From the NCBI RefSeq assembly GCF_000340215.1, contig NW_006921550.1:310001-374000 (forward strand): 64,000 nt of DNA, read 5' to 3'. The notes below the pieces were generated by a model, which was not told where the DNA came from, did no database searches, and was given only the letters and a program-made list of their open reading frames with translations. The stretch comes from Pseudocercospora fijiensis CIRAD86. Its lineage: Eukaryota; Ascomycota; Dothideomycetes; Mycosphaerellales; Mycosphaerellaceae. This document shows positions 11,297-21,319 of this stretch, piece by piece (the stretch's first letter is position 1; each line of letters starts with the position of its first letter). Position numbers and translations under genes: made by a program.

Positions 11297-11413
11297 TGAT
11301 GTAAACTGTAATGTATTTAGAAGAGGGCTAATCTACAGGAAGCCCGAAAGATGAAGTGCGCAGTTTCAGCCTCAGGCATCATGCACGTGATACCACACAC
11401 ACTACATACTTCA
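11297..11413 (-). repeat. Copia 5' LTR (right copy, 117 bp)
   Basis: Matches 6101-6217 over its full length and retains more CA/TG. It marks the sharp border to the non-RIP gene island that starts at 11414. Confidence 0.9.
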
Positions 11414-11798
11414 AGTGAGGATTACGGTCAGTGTCCAATCGGTTCTTCACCAGAAATTGCACATTCTGCGAGCTCAGAGTGGAATATTTCAGTGGCGCAG
11501 ACAGAAGAGTGCAAGCCGCGGGAGGTCTGAAACGCTAGAAGTCTTTCCCATTTCACAGAGACGAACACGACCCGTCCAGGTATACGATCTTGCCGCCGAT
11601 ACCATCGCTCATCTCGCCCGCCAAAAACAAAGCCAAAAGACTGATTTCGTGAAGCTTGGAGGAAGGTTCTTTAGACTGTCGTAGCTCGTGCATCTGTAGC
11701 TTTGCGGCATCGAATGCCGTTTTGGATTTCATATCACTTCCTCCGGTGGCTGTGAAGCAATTTGATGAGTATCAGATCGAAGGGATACTCTTAGTGTT
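11414..11798. other. Spacer between the Copia element and the SDR-like gene, no gene seen
   Basis: Dinucleotide composition is normal. It probably holds the 3' UTR and terminator of the minus-strand SDR-like gene. Small plus-strand ORFs here overlap the SDR gene and lack protein-family character. Confidence 0.4.
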
Positions 11799-12353
11799 TT
11801 ACTTGCCTTGCCCGGAAACGAGATTGCACTTGATTCCCTTTTGCTGGTGCTCAGAAGCGATCTCTTTGGCAAATGTGATCTGCGGATAGTCAGTATCTTG
11901 AGACAAATCGATCAAGAACAAGTCTACCAAGTCTGGAGACGGCGACTCAAGCTCCGTCTCTTCAGCAAGAAGAATGACGGAGCCCTTCCTCTGTTCTTTC
12001 ATAACCTCTAAAACCGCTTCGGTCAACTTGCTATGTCCTGATACATCGTGCCTGGCCTCATCAACTATATTGACCAACACATCAAGCCTTTCGAGGCCAA
12101 ACTTCTCTTTTGCGGCAGACACAATCTTTCCTGCACTGCCTCCTGCCTCAATTTCAAGCTCTTCAAATTGGAAGTGTGTTCCAAGTCCAGCGTTCAAAGC
12201 AGAATCTCGAGTCGTGCTATCGATGCCCAGGACCAGAGCATTAGCTTTCAGCAGGCTTTTACATACTCGCACTCCCAGCGGGCTTGAAGCTGCTGTGACC
12301 AAGCAGACGTTATACTGCAGATTGAGAGGATTTGATTTCTCGATGATGGACAT
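11799..12353 (-). CDS. Short-chain dehydrogenase/reductase-like protein, 184 aa, catalytic motif missing
   Basis: The protein begins at ATG 12353 (MSIIEKS); the frame is open further upstream, but only from a GTG. A Rossmann fold is indicated by VCLVTAASSPLG (16-27, a variant of the TGxxxGxG cofactor loop), an acidic residue at the end of strand 2 (GID, 43-45) and DVLVNIVD (91-98) in place of the usual NNAG. The canonical Ser-Tyr-x-x-x-Lys active site is not present: the region after GSVILLAEE has no YxxxK, and the protein ends at 184 aa where SDRs usually reach about 250. It may be a non-catalytic SDR-like protein, or a truncated gene whose end was lost near the Copia border. No RIP signature. 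Confidence 0.6.
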   Translation of the reverse strand: MSIIEKSNPLNLQYNVCLVTAASSPLGVRVCKSLLKANALVLGIDSTTRDSALNAGLGTHFQFEELEIEAGGSAGKIVSAAKEKFGLERLDVLVNIVDEARHDVSGHSKLTEAVLEVMKEQRKGSVILLAEETELESPSPDLVDLFLIDLSQDTDYPQITFAKEIASEHQQKGIKCNLVSGQGK

Positions 12354-13150
12354 CTTTCTGGACGCCAGGCGAGAGGGAGGCAAAAGAGCTTCGAGGCGAC
12401 CAAGAGATTGTGCTACCTTGCTCTCTCGGAGCACGCTCTTATTATCCGCTCTGCTTCAGAGACCATCTTGAAGATGTGCGAAGAAGTGGGGTTGCAATCG
12501 ATCGCCTCGAGGGAGATTTTCGGACCTGCGGATCTGACAGGCTAATGCGAAGTGCAGGATCACGCAGTCTCTCGCGCCAGAGTTGTCGACGTGGTAGGAA
12601 GGCATAGCAGATGATCAAGTTGTGTATGAATCTCCTGGTCGAGCTGCTCAAAGGCTCGAACAATCGAGCTGCGAACTCGGTGAGCTGCCTGTGCTAGATT
12701 TGGAGCTGATAGGGAAACATTGAGGTGATGACGATGGGAAACCCATGACTACTAGAGGATGTTGAGGATAAGACGAAGGGGAGCAACAAACAGGGAGGTG
12801 GTCGGATGGCGCCAAGCATTGTCGAAGCTTCCGAGCAGGGGGTGGAGTGGTTGATATTGATCATGTGGTTGGTTGATGAACTGACTTGTGATACCGAGCA
12901 AATCAATGCTAATACATGACTACGACATCCTTCGATAAATCTGATCCCGAGGCAACAACAGATTCGCCTCGATTGACACATTGCACGCCTAGATCCGGTA
13001 CAATATGGGACCAAGGTTATCAGTAGACACATCAGAGGTCAAGGTTCACAACTGTTGATTTGGGTATTCTATGTCTGCTTGACAACGTGTCAGGTATGTA
13101 TGTATCCTTAGCTAGCGAGAGATCGCATCTCATTTCACCTAAGCTGGACT
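12354..13150. other. Intergenic region between SDR-like gene and permease
   Basis: About 800 bp of normal composition. Apart from the weak minus-strand frame at 12442-12690 listed separately, I see no gene. It should hold the SDR-like promoter and the 3' UTR of the permease. Confidence 0.4.
12442..12690 (-). pseudogene. Possible small gene remnant
   Basis: A minus-strand frame reads LTEFAARLFEPLSSSTRRF, then HNLIICYAFLPRRQLWRER and LRDPALRISLSDPQ. This is protein-like (amphipathic, few rare residues) but has no in-frame ATG before a stop upstream. I do not recognise the family. It could be an exon fragment of a lost gene or a chance ORF. Confidence 0.22.
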
Positions 13151-14920
13151 TCAGGCCTTCACTTCGGTGCTCTCTGTGAACACGACTTCAGTCTTTTCGT
13201 CCGCGGACTTCTTTTCAGTTTCCACATCATCCGCTGCGAAAGCATCGACTTTAGTTGTCTTGAACTTGCGCGCCGGCACCTTCGCTTCGAATAGCATATC
13301 AAGCTCGGCGTAGGTGCGATCTTTGGGCTCTGGAAGGCGGAACCATGTCCAGCCTGCAAAGATCACTGCGGAGACTGCCCAGAAGAAACAGGTTTTCGTG
13401 CCCCAGTCCCACGCGTCTGGGTTCAGCTGATGGGTGAAGAGCACATTCGCCACGATCCCTGAAATGTTGTATAGATTGCGGGCCAGAACTACAGTCTTGT
13501 TCCGCAGTCGAGTAGAGGAGATCTCTGCCACAAGACAATAGCAAACGGGTCCGACAGTCAGGTCGTACACAAACGTGTACAACATGATCATTGTGCCTAT
13601 GCCCCAATTGACGTCCGGGTTACTCTCCCTCGCGAGGCCCATGAAGCCGGCCAGCAGCAGGCAAAGGATGCAGCCTATCTGGCCCCAGATGTACAGAGTT
13701 CGGCGACCAAACCAGCCCATGAGGAACCATGAACATACCGTGCCGACGAAAGCGAGTGCGGTGGCTCCTAAGTTCATGGAGAAGGCGTTCGACGGGCTCA
13801 TGCCGGCCTGCTCGTAGAAGTAAACTGCGTAACCCATGATGTATCCGCCACCTGTAATCTGGATCGCCCACACGATCGTCGCGATCTCAGTGCGCCGTAA
13901 ATTGACGCCTTTGAAGCAGTCCCAGTAGGAAACGCCTTCCTGCGTCGCTCTTTCTAGCTCGGTGGTATATACCATCAGATTAATGGTCTTGTCGGCGTCA
14001 AAATCGGGGTTCTTGCCGCTGGACGTAAGACGCAATAAGTTCCTCTTGGCTTCCTCCTTCCGGTTCTTTCGGACGAGCCACCAGGGCGATTCTGGAGCAA
14101 GGAACATAACGACCATTAGGGGAATTGGCCAGATCCATTGAAGGCCGTAGGGAATCTTGTAGGCACTCTTGCCTTCCATATCAGCCACTCCTTTGAGAAC
14201 CCCAGAGGAGAGGAACTGGCCCATGACCCAACAAAGATTGACATAGGTCGTCAAATAAGCTCGCAGTGCGACTGGGCAGACCTCGGATGCGTAAGTAGTC
14301 GTCAGAGTTTGCTGTGGAAGGTCAAGTCAGCGAAGTCTATCAAATCAGACCGTAGTCTTCGCACTTACAAAGGCTCCCCACGGAATACCACAGAGTATCT
14401 CGCCAATCAGAAGCATCGTCAGGCTTTTGGCGAAGAAAAGCAGAAAGATGAAGCAAGTAATCATACTGAGCGCGATAACCAGGGTCTTTCGATAGCCAAT
14501 CCGTTCCGCGACAATGCCAACCACCATCAGGCCCAGGATCTCTCCGACAAGCGCTCCGTTCGAGAGTCCTGACTGCCACGCGGCAGAGATCTGGTATGTA
14601 CCGTCCGAGGCCAGGTGACCAAAGCGCTTAGCAAATGCAGGCTGTGCATAGAGACCGTTGATGAGGACGAGATCGAAGCCTTCCATCACAATGCAGGTCG
14701 AAATAGCCATAGACCACGCCACTGCTTTGGGATAGAGCCTCAGTCCTTCCATCAAGGACATCTTGGCCTCGGCATCGGCGGCCTGGCTTGCATCGTTTCG
14801 AATGAGCGTCTCGACTCGCGTGAGCTGTGCGAGTCGGGACACGTTCTCGGCCATCACAGCGCCCTCAGGTTCGGATCCTGCTTGGCCTGCACCAGTGGTT
14901 GATGCGTGCCGACTCGACAT
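13151..14920 (-). CDS. MFS alpha-glucoside/maltose permease
   Basis: Two exons (14920-14369 and 14311-13151) joined across a 57-bp GTAAGT...CAG intron (14312-14368) give 570 aa. The junction reads WGAF-QTLTTTYASEVCP, a standard sugar-porter transmembrane segment. Start is the ATG at 14920 (MSSRHAS). Sugar-transporter marks: about 12 hydrophobic segments, AERIGYRKTLV in the TM2-TM3 loop, PESPWWLV after TM6, WFGRRTLYIWG in the TM8-TM9 loop, and PEPKDRTYAELD after TM12. This is the pattern of fungal proton-coupled alpha-glucoside (maltose/trehalose/turanose) permeases. It is divergently paired with a GH13 alpha-glucosidase, a classic MAL arrangement: import, then cytosolic hydrolysis. The exact substrate is inferred from that pairing. 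Confidence 0.9.
14312..14368 (-). other. Intron of the permease gene (57 bp)
   Basis: Minus-strand donor GTAAGT at 14368, branch-like CTGACTTGAC, acceptor CAG at 14314-14312. Splicing restores a continuous transporter frame. Confidence 0.85.
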
Positions 14921-15479
14921 TTCCAAAGGAGAATCTCTCTCAAGATGTTGGTCGTAACGTTATGAGCAGGGTGTCCACCTCGCCGGCGATTATAACAAAC
15001 AACGGCAGCCCCAAACACTCTGGCGGCGTGATTCTATTATCATCTATACTGTAGACCCAGTGCCGCCACCGTTTCGAGCCGGCGATGCTGGTTCAGGCAA
15101 AAATACTCGCGCGGTTGTACTTTTCCAGGATAGAGGCACGTTGCAACCTCAGATTGTGCTCGCTCGCAGCATGGTATTAGGCCAATCAGGTGTGGATGTG
15201 AAGCTCGAAGACAGACATACCGAAGAGAGGCCCTGGACGAGAAAAGTCACTCCATGTGAGAGCCATGCTCCTGCGGGGAACCTGGCAGTACTATTCTAAT
15301 GCACACGTGCTTGGCCAGAAGGAGCCTGGAGCCACAGCTTCACTACGGCGAATCTTCCTGGTTCTAGAACTCGCCGAAACATCGAAAGGCCGATCTTCAC
15401 TTCACGATAAACGTGCGACTCTGTAATCCATTGTCCGAGTCAAGGTGGCAAATGCTCATTATTAGCACTTTTGGACAGC
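14921..15479. promoter_or_regulatory. Shared divergent promoter of permease and alpha-glucosidase
   Basis: The 559 bp between the two start codons must hold both promoters. Several CGG/CCG triplets occur (around 14980-15090), as would suit a Zn2Cys6 activator of the MalR/AmyR type, but I see no exact known spacing. GCGGGG at 15273-15278 fits the CreA/Mig1 consensus SYGGRG, suggesting glucose repression. These site assignments are weak; the bidirectional layout is solid. Confidence 0.5.
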
Positions 15480-17204
15480 ATGGCAACCGCAGACAAGCCA
15501 TGGTGGAAAGATGCCGTGGTGTATCAGATCTATCCCGCAAGCTTCAAGGATTCCAACAGTGATGGCATCGGCGATATACCTGGGATCATTCAATCCCTTG
15601 ACTACATTCAATCGATTGGTGTAGATGTGATCTGGATATGCCCAATGTATGCGTCGCCACAAGTCGATATGGGCTATGATGTTTCCGACTACAAGTCTGT
15701 CTACCCGCCGTACGGCACGGTTCAAGACATGGAGATTTTGATCAAGGAAGCACATTCTCGAGGGCTTCGAATCATCCTGGATCTGGTGATCAATCATACT
15801 TCAGATCAACATGCTTGGTTCAAAGAGTCCAGGGCATCGAAAGACAGTCCCAAACGAGATTGGTACTTTTGGCAGCCAGCCAAATACGATGCGGACGGAA
15901 CCCGTAAGCCTCCTAATAATTGGCGTTCGGCTTTCCAAGGTAGTGCTTGGTCCTGGGACGAGCAGACGCAGGAGTACTATCTCCACCTCTTTGCACACGA
16001 GCAGCCTGATCTGAATTTCGAGAATCCAGAACTGAGGAAAGTCGTGTACGAGGAGTCCATGATCTTCTGGCTCGACAAGGGCATCGATGGATTTCGAATC
16101 GACTGCGCAAACATCATGAGCAAGCCACCTGGATTTCCTGACGCGCCCATCACGGATCCTGAAGCCGAGTACCAGGAGTTCGGACCTGTAGTCTGCAACG
16201 GTCCGCGGATACTAGAGTACCATTCAGAGATCGGCGCTATCTTGAATCGATATGGTGCCATGTCTGTCGGGGAATGTCCCCATACAAGCAATATTGAGCA
16301 AGTGATGGAATATGTCGGTGCGAGTAAGAAACGTTTAAACATGATTTTCCAATTTGATGTCTGCGAAGTCGGATGTGGCAAGCCCGAGAGGTTTGACATC
16401 GAGCCTTTTGCGTACGAGCTTATCGACCTTAAGCGTGCTATCCTGTTGACGCAGTCATTCTTGTCAGAGACGGATGGCTGGACCACGACATTCATCGAAA
16501 ACCACGACCTCGCGAGAAGCGTGTCTCGTTTCGGTGACGATGGACGGGAATGGCGAGAACGCTCGGCCAAACTCCTTGCAATCCTGTTCGCATCGTTGTC
16601 TGGCACACTCTTCGTGTACCAAGGCCAGGAAATCGGGATGATCAACATTCCCAAGGATTGGCCGATCGAGGAGTATAAGGATATCGGGTCTATCAACTAT
16701 TATGAAACTGTGAGGAAGAGGAGCCACGACAATCCTGAAGATATACGAAAGGCTCGAGAGTCTCTCCAGCACTTGGCGCGAGAACATTCGAGGACGCCGA
16801 TGCAGTGGACTTCTGGTCGTAACGGCGGCTTCACAGGTGATGAAGTCGTGCCTTGGATGCGTGTCAATACCTCCACTTCTGAAATTAATGTTGCAGAGCA
16901 GCTCAAGCGGGAAGATTCTGTGCTTGTTTTCTGGAGGAGGATGTTGCAGGTTCGGAGACAGTTGAACGATGTTCTGGTTCATGGGTATTTTGAGCTTGTC
17001 GATGAGGATAATAAACAGGTCTTCACATTTCTCAAACGAGGGACTGGTAGATCGGCGCTGGTTGTTTGCAACTTTTCTGGTTCAGAAGCTGCTCTGCCGG
17101 ACTGTGCTCTGGAAACAGGCTGGAAGCTGCAGTTTGGTAATGTCAGTGGATCCTCAGGTGTGAGCCTTGGGCCTTGGGAAGGTAGAATCTATACCTCCGC
17201 TTGA
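15480..17204 (+). CDS. GH13 alpha-glucosidase (maltase), cytosolic
   Basis: 574 aa from ATG 15480 (MATADKPWWKDAVVYQIYPAS); the frame is open slightly further upstream only from a TTG. It hydrolyses terminal alpha-1,4-linked glucose from maltose and related sugars. GH13 regions in order: DLVINHTS (101-108), GFRIDC with nucleophile Asp208, SVGE with acid/base Glu265, and IENHD with transition-state Asp343. GDIPGI near residue 31 and the QPDLNF segment fit oligo-1,6-glucosidase/maltase-type GH13 enzymes (subfamily 40 in fungi). All catalytic residues are present. No signal peptide, so intracellular. No intron. Together with the divergent permease it forms a two-gene maltose-utilisation unit. Isomaltase or sucrase activity is possible. 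Confidence 0.93.
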   Translation: MATADKPWWKDAVVYQIYPASFKDSNSDGIGDIPGIIQSLDYIQSIGVDVIWICPMYASPQVDMGYDVSDYKSVYPPYGTVQDMEILIKEAHSRGLRIILDLVINHTSDQHAWFKESRASKDSPKRDWYFWQPAKYDADGTRKPPNNWRSAFQGSAWSWDEQTQEYYLHLFAHEQPDLNFENPELRKVVYEESMIFWLDKGIDGFRIDCANIMSKPPGFPDAPITDPEAEYQEFGPVVCNGPRILEYHSEIGAILNRYGAMSVGECPHTSNIEQVMEYVGASKKRLNMIFQFDVCEVGCGKPERFDIEPFAYELIDLKRAILLTQSFLSETDGWTTTFIENHDLARSVSRFGDDGREWRERSAKLLAILFASLSGTLFVYQGQEIGMINIPKDWPIEEYKDIGSINYYETVRKRSHDNPEDIRKARESLQHLAREHSRTPMQWTSGRNGGFTGDEVVPWMRVNTSTSEINVAEQLKREDSVLVFWRRMLQVRRQLNDVLVHGYFELVDEDNKQVFTFLKRGTGRSALVVCNFSGSEAALPDCALETGWKLQFGNVSGSSGVSLGPWEGRIYTSA

Positions 17205-17306
17205 TCTACTGGTCGTACGAGCTCTTACGTGCCTTTCGCCGTCTCAATTTCTCTTCGGACTTTGGGCAAGTCAGTTTGAAAGGTGGTGTAGTATGATGGG
17301 AAGGCT

Positions 17307-17640
17307 CTAACCTAGATTCGTTGTGAAGAAATTGGTCAACCTCGAGAACGGGATCAGTCGACGCGATCGTAGCGAGCCCGCGCATATATATGCATCTCCG
17401 CTGAATTTCCTGGAGTGTGCCTGATCACCTGAGATGAAGAGGAGTGGGTAAGGCGATGTGGTCTCGATGTCGATGAAAGGGTAGAAGTTCAGGAGCTTCG
17501 TGTTGGTCGAGAGTCTCGACTGTGTAGTCATGTTTGGCGAAGAGCCTGCAGGAGTGAATAGACCGCGAGAGGTACGATAGAAAGTCGTAGAACTCGCGCC
17601 CAACTTCAGGTGTCTTATCTGTCAACTCGTAAAGAGTGCC
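17307..17640 (-). pseudogene. Decayed 3' end of an alpha/beta-hydrolase gene
   Basis: Two minus-strand frames carry consecutive pieces of a fungal alpha/beta-hydrolase C-terminus: TPEVGREFYDF (frame ending near 17570), then in another frame NFYPFIDIE and PLLFISGDQAHSRKFS, ending LIPFSRLTNFFTTNLG-stop at 17307. Between the SGDQAHSR part and LIPF, about 20 residues that would hold the catalytic His region are missing. Everything upstream of about 17640 is replaced by RIP-mutated repeat DNA. The damage is indels and truncation, not RIP. Confidence 0.65.
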
Positions 17641-18132
17641 GCTAGTATATTTTCGTCTATGGTTTTATCGCTATAGTAGCTAAGCTACGTTATTCTACTA
17701 ATAACGCGATCTTTACCGGAAAGCGGAATGTTTGTACGTTCTTAAGATAGTAATATAATAAAGAGGTTTTATAGTATATACCGAGCGGCCGCGGTTCTAT
17801 TACTAACCTCTACCTCCGTTTAGGCCTTTGTATATTAAGGATTACGTTCCGCGGTAGTAAATTAGTTTAAATTGCACGTAATAGTATAATTTAGGGTTTA
17901 TTTACCGACTTCTAAATAACTAATTATATACTACTCTACTTAATCCTTTATCTAAAGGCCTAAAGCTAAATCGCTAATTTTTATAATTTTATCGTAGATT
18001 CTACTATTAAAATACGATCTTCGGCTTAAGTAAAGCTATAGCCTTAGTAGCCTAGGTAGGGATTAGCCTAGGCTACCTAGCGCTAGCCTAACTTCTTAAT
18101 CTTCCTCCTAGACTAGCTTCCTATTTTATATC
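17641..18132. other. RIP-affected unclassified DNA left of Gypsy copy B
   Basis: CpA-depleted, TpA-rich. It contains a short inverted motif around 18040-18090 (AGCCTAGGTAGG and GCCTAGGCTACCTAG). No ORF, LTR or domain is recognised. It is presumably the older repeat into which copy B inserted. Confidence 0.45.
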
Positions 18133-18329
18133 TATAATAAGGGTATGTTAGCAGGTAGATAGGGTAGTAGTAGGTATAGGTAGTATTCGATAAGGAGCTA
18201 GGAGAAGAGGGAGGAAGGCGGGCAAGTTAGCCTATTACTAAGCGCTAAGCCCTGCCTAAGGCATTAAGACCCTAGCTTTACTCGAGCCTAGTTATATACC
18301 AATTACGTATAACCTCTTTAGTCCTAATA
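18133..18329 (-). repeat. Gypsy copy B 3' LTR (197 bp)
   Basis: Reverse complement of the copy A LTRs at full length, from TATAATAAGGG to GTCCTAATA, with the TG/CA ends converted by RIP-type transitions. Confidence 0.85.
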
Positions 18330-18934
18330 TACGCTTCCCTTCTAAAGGCTACGCCCTCGTAGCTAGTCTTTATTCTAATCTTAACCTCTATTGCTACTAA
18401 CTTAGCAGGTTTAATAAGCCGCTTAGTCCGCGCTAAATTAAACGTATAACTACCGATTATATAACTATATCAAACCTTACCTCTAGTATAACACAATATA
18501 CAACTCTAACTACGCTATCCTTATATATAATAAACTATAAAGTAATATATATCTATAAGAATTAAGGGCCTTCGACTAATTATAATACGAGCGCGTCTTC
18601 CCTACTATAATAGGTAGGCGTACGAGGTATTGTAGTACTGCCTCTATTCTAAGTAATGTCGTACTAAGTTCTTTGCGTCTACTCTTAAAAGACCTAGAAA
18701 TGTCCGCTCTAAGGGTTGTTCTTATTATTACGAGGGCTATTATTATTCGTAGTTTCGCTAGCCCTAATTAGTTAGGTTTAGCAGCCTTTAATTATTAATC
18801 TTATCTTATCTTTTTAAAAAACCTAGTTCGTCTAGTTTCTATAGGTAAAGGCTATTATAAGTGCAATAGTTAAGGTTCGCCTCGCTTAAAGAGTTAGAAA
18901 GATCGAGGAGTAACCTATTATCCGTAAGATCGAC

Positions 18935-19121
18935 TATTACGATATAATACTATTGCATATACGATAGTAGGCAGCGGTTACTATCGACCGCTACGGTCGC
19001 TATTGCTACTAATAGTAGGACTATTATATAGATAGCTTGCCTCGCGGTACCTTAGAGAATTATTAACTTTTATACCGTATAACCGTTATAATACCTTCGT
19101 ACTGTAACTATGTGCCTAGCA
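18935..19121 (+). repeat. BIG 5' LTR (187 bp)
   Basis: Starts TATTACGATA (RIP-altered TGTTACGATA) and ends GCCTAGCA. Aligned to the 3' LTR it differs at about a dozen positions, all C/T or G/A transitions, with no indels. Confidence 0.9.
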
Positions 19122-19504
19122 ACTTAGTAGCTTCGCTTAACACTTAGTTAGCTTCTATACTAACTACTAGTCCTCTATCCGAATCGACCCCGGTCGTTAC
19201 GGCTACGACGAGAATCGACGCGATTAGCTACAAGTCCTACCGATCTTCTACCGATTACTACGATTTAACTCCTACTTGTTACGACGGTACCTATTCGATT
19301 TACTACCCTTCCGCACTATATCCTACCGACGCGCGAGCGCCTTATCGGCGATCCTATTAGTACCCCGAGGAGATAGTAGTAGTAGTTTCTACCTTTAGTA
19401 GCAATTGCCTACTATACTTAGGTCTAGGGGCAGCCGCTTTCCCTAGGAGGACCTGCCCTAATAAGCTACGCTCCTCCGCCTTTAGTCGGTTCTCCGTTGT
19501 TGTC

Positions 19505-19701
19505 TGTTAGGACCAAAGAGGTTACACGTGATTGGTATGTAACCGGGCTCGAGTGAAGCTAGGGTCTCGGTGCCTTAGGCAGGGCTTGGCGCTTGGCAGT
19601 AGGCCAACTTGCCTGCCTTCCTCCCTCTCCTCCTAGTTCCTTATCGAATACTACCTATACCCACTACTACCCTATCTACCTGCTAATATACCCTTCTTAT
19701 A
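19505..19701 (+). repeat. Gypsy copy A 5' LTR (197 bp)
   Basis: Begins TGTTAGGACC, ends CTTCTTATA (RIP form of TTACA). The internal region starts CAGTATTCGATC. Confidence 0.88.
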
Positions 19702-19957
19702 CAGTATTCGATCTACCCTTTAAGGGCAGTAGCTAGATAGTCCTTATTTCAAGCTTTTAGCGGTATAGCTACGAAAACTATCGATTTAACTATATTGCGC
19801 CCGAAGAACGGGACCTATACGTACTATTCTATTAAACAACCGTACTAATCATTAAGCAAGGCCTTCTATACGGCCTATTATACTAAATTAATCGCACTAA
19901 GCCGATATCTACTAATTCCGCTACATCCGCATTTTAGGGGCCTATAATACATTATTA

Positions 19958-21319
19958 GTGCTACCCCTTATTACAATAGCCGGCTCGTTACGAAACAACA
20001 ACCGTGCTGCCGCTAGTAGCGCTAGCAATAACAACGCTAGTGGCACAGTTCCCGCAGAAGTGCCTACTAAAGTGCCTCCTACTAAAGAGCCTGCCGGAGA
20101 GCCTATTAAAGAAGAACCTGCAATTCCAGGTAATGACCTAGAATTACCTATTAACGACATTCTTAACAACATTGTCAATCGACGATATAGCTAACTAGCC
20201 TTTAGGCCTTAACTATTAGGGAGACTTTAAAAAGCTACCTAAGACAGGCTTACTACCCTACGTTAAGAACAATAGCTGAAGGATAACCTCCTCGAGCTCC
20301 GTCGTCTTTAGGAAGCCCTAACGACCACTACTAAACCTATAGTAGGACCTTCTTCACTGCCTATCTAAAAGAAGGATGCTAAACTTAAGGACTGTACCGT
20401 ATTTGATAGCTCTAGTCGGAAGCAGTATAACGACTACATTCGTAACTGTAAACTCAACTAGCGCAACGCACTAAGAGCGCTACTAGACGACTATTCCTTG
20501 GTCGTATACGCTATGCAGTACATTAATAGCGACCTAAAGCGTATATAGGATAACTATTTCGACTCCCTTAATAACTAGACTGCTGTTTAGTAGCAGACCT
20601 ACAAAACCATTATGCTAGATACCCTTAGAAACCCTATACTAAGGCAACAACATACTTAGGACCTATATCTTCGAGCCAAACAGAAGACTAATTAATCGGC
20701 TCGCTTATTCGAGGCCTATTTGAAAACCCTTAAAGACGACCTTCCGCCTAAGACTAATTCTATATAGATCTCCGAGATACGCCCAAAACTTAGATAGGAA
20801 CTTATCCTCGAATTAGACCGTCGCCGTGTATTCGAACAAGCCAATCTGATACGCATTCAATTCATAGTCGAAGTAGAAACAGCCGAACGGGCTGTTTAGC
20901 TCTAACAACGACTAGAATTAAGGATCCGACTAGCTAGTACTAACCGTAGCAGCCGTAGTAGCCGCGGCGGAGGAAACCAAGGTTCCTACTAAGACAACAA
21001 TGCTAACAATAGGAACAGTAGCGACCGTAGAAGAGGCCGTGGCCGGCGGCTATACAGAGGAGGCCGCGACAGGGGCCGTAGAAGGGGCTCGTATCCCTAC
21101 AATACTAACCGCTCGACTAACAATAGCAGCAACAACAGCTACGGCAACAATCTCCCGACCGGATTGAAGTGCTTCAATTGTAATAGCACTAGCTATCTAC
21201 TAGGCTAATGCGAAAAACCCAAGGACTAGGCCCGAATCGACCGTGCTACCGCTAAGCACCGAAAGCACCTTTTAGTAGCTAACGCTACCCCTATAGGCCA
21301 ACCTTCGAAAAAAGAGTAA
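19958..21319 (+). pseudogene. Gypsy copy A gag
   Basis: The frame starts with an Asn/Ala/Pro-rich N-terminus (first 78 codons still open) and continues through a Gag core (RLFEAYLKTLKDDLPP region, about 20700-20750). An Arg/Gly-rich basic segment (20930-21110) precedes a zinc knuckle (C-F-N-C at 21170, degenerate thereafter). It ends at TAA 21317. Several in-frame TAG codons make it nonfunctional. The pol frame opens one base back at a run of six A just upstream of the stop. Confidence 0.8.

Larger units (their letters stand above)
6101..11413 (-). mobile_element. Ty1/Copia LTR retrotransposon, RIP-inactivated, full length
   Basis: Two 117-bp direct repeats bound 5.3 kb of minus-strand gag-pol relics in Copia order (gag, protease, integrase, RT, RNase H, read from right to left). 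In element orientation the LTR begins TGAAGT and ends ACATCA. A polypurine tract lies just inside the 3' LTR and a TGGTTATAAG primer-site-like sequence just inside the 5' LTR. The coding region contains many TAG stops of RIP type. Flanking 5-mers (GAACT and AGTGA) do not match, so no target-site duplication is visible. Confidence 0.88.

Noticed and set aside
11974..12471. 165-aa plus-strand ORF antisense to the SDR-like gene
   Set aside because: Shadow frame of a better-supported minus-strand Rossmann protein.
15977..16696. 239-aa minus-strand ORF inside the alpha-glucosidase
   Set aside because: Antisense shadow of a GH13 gene with all catalytic motifs intact.
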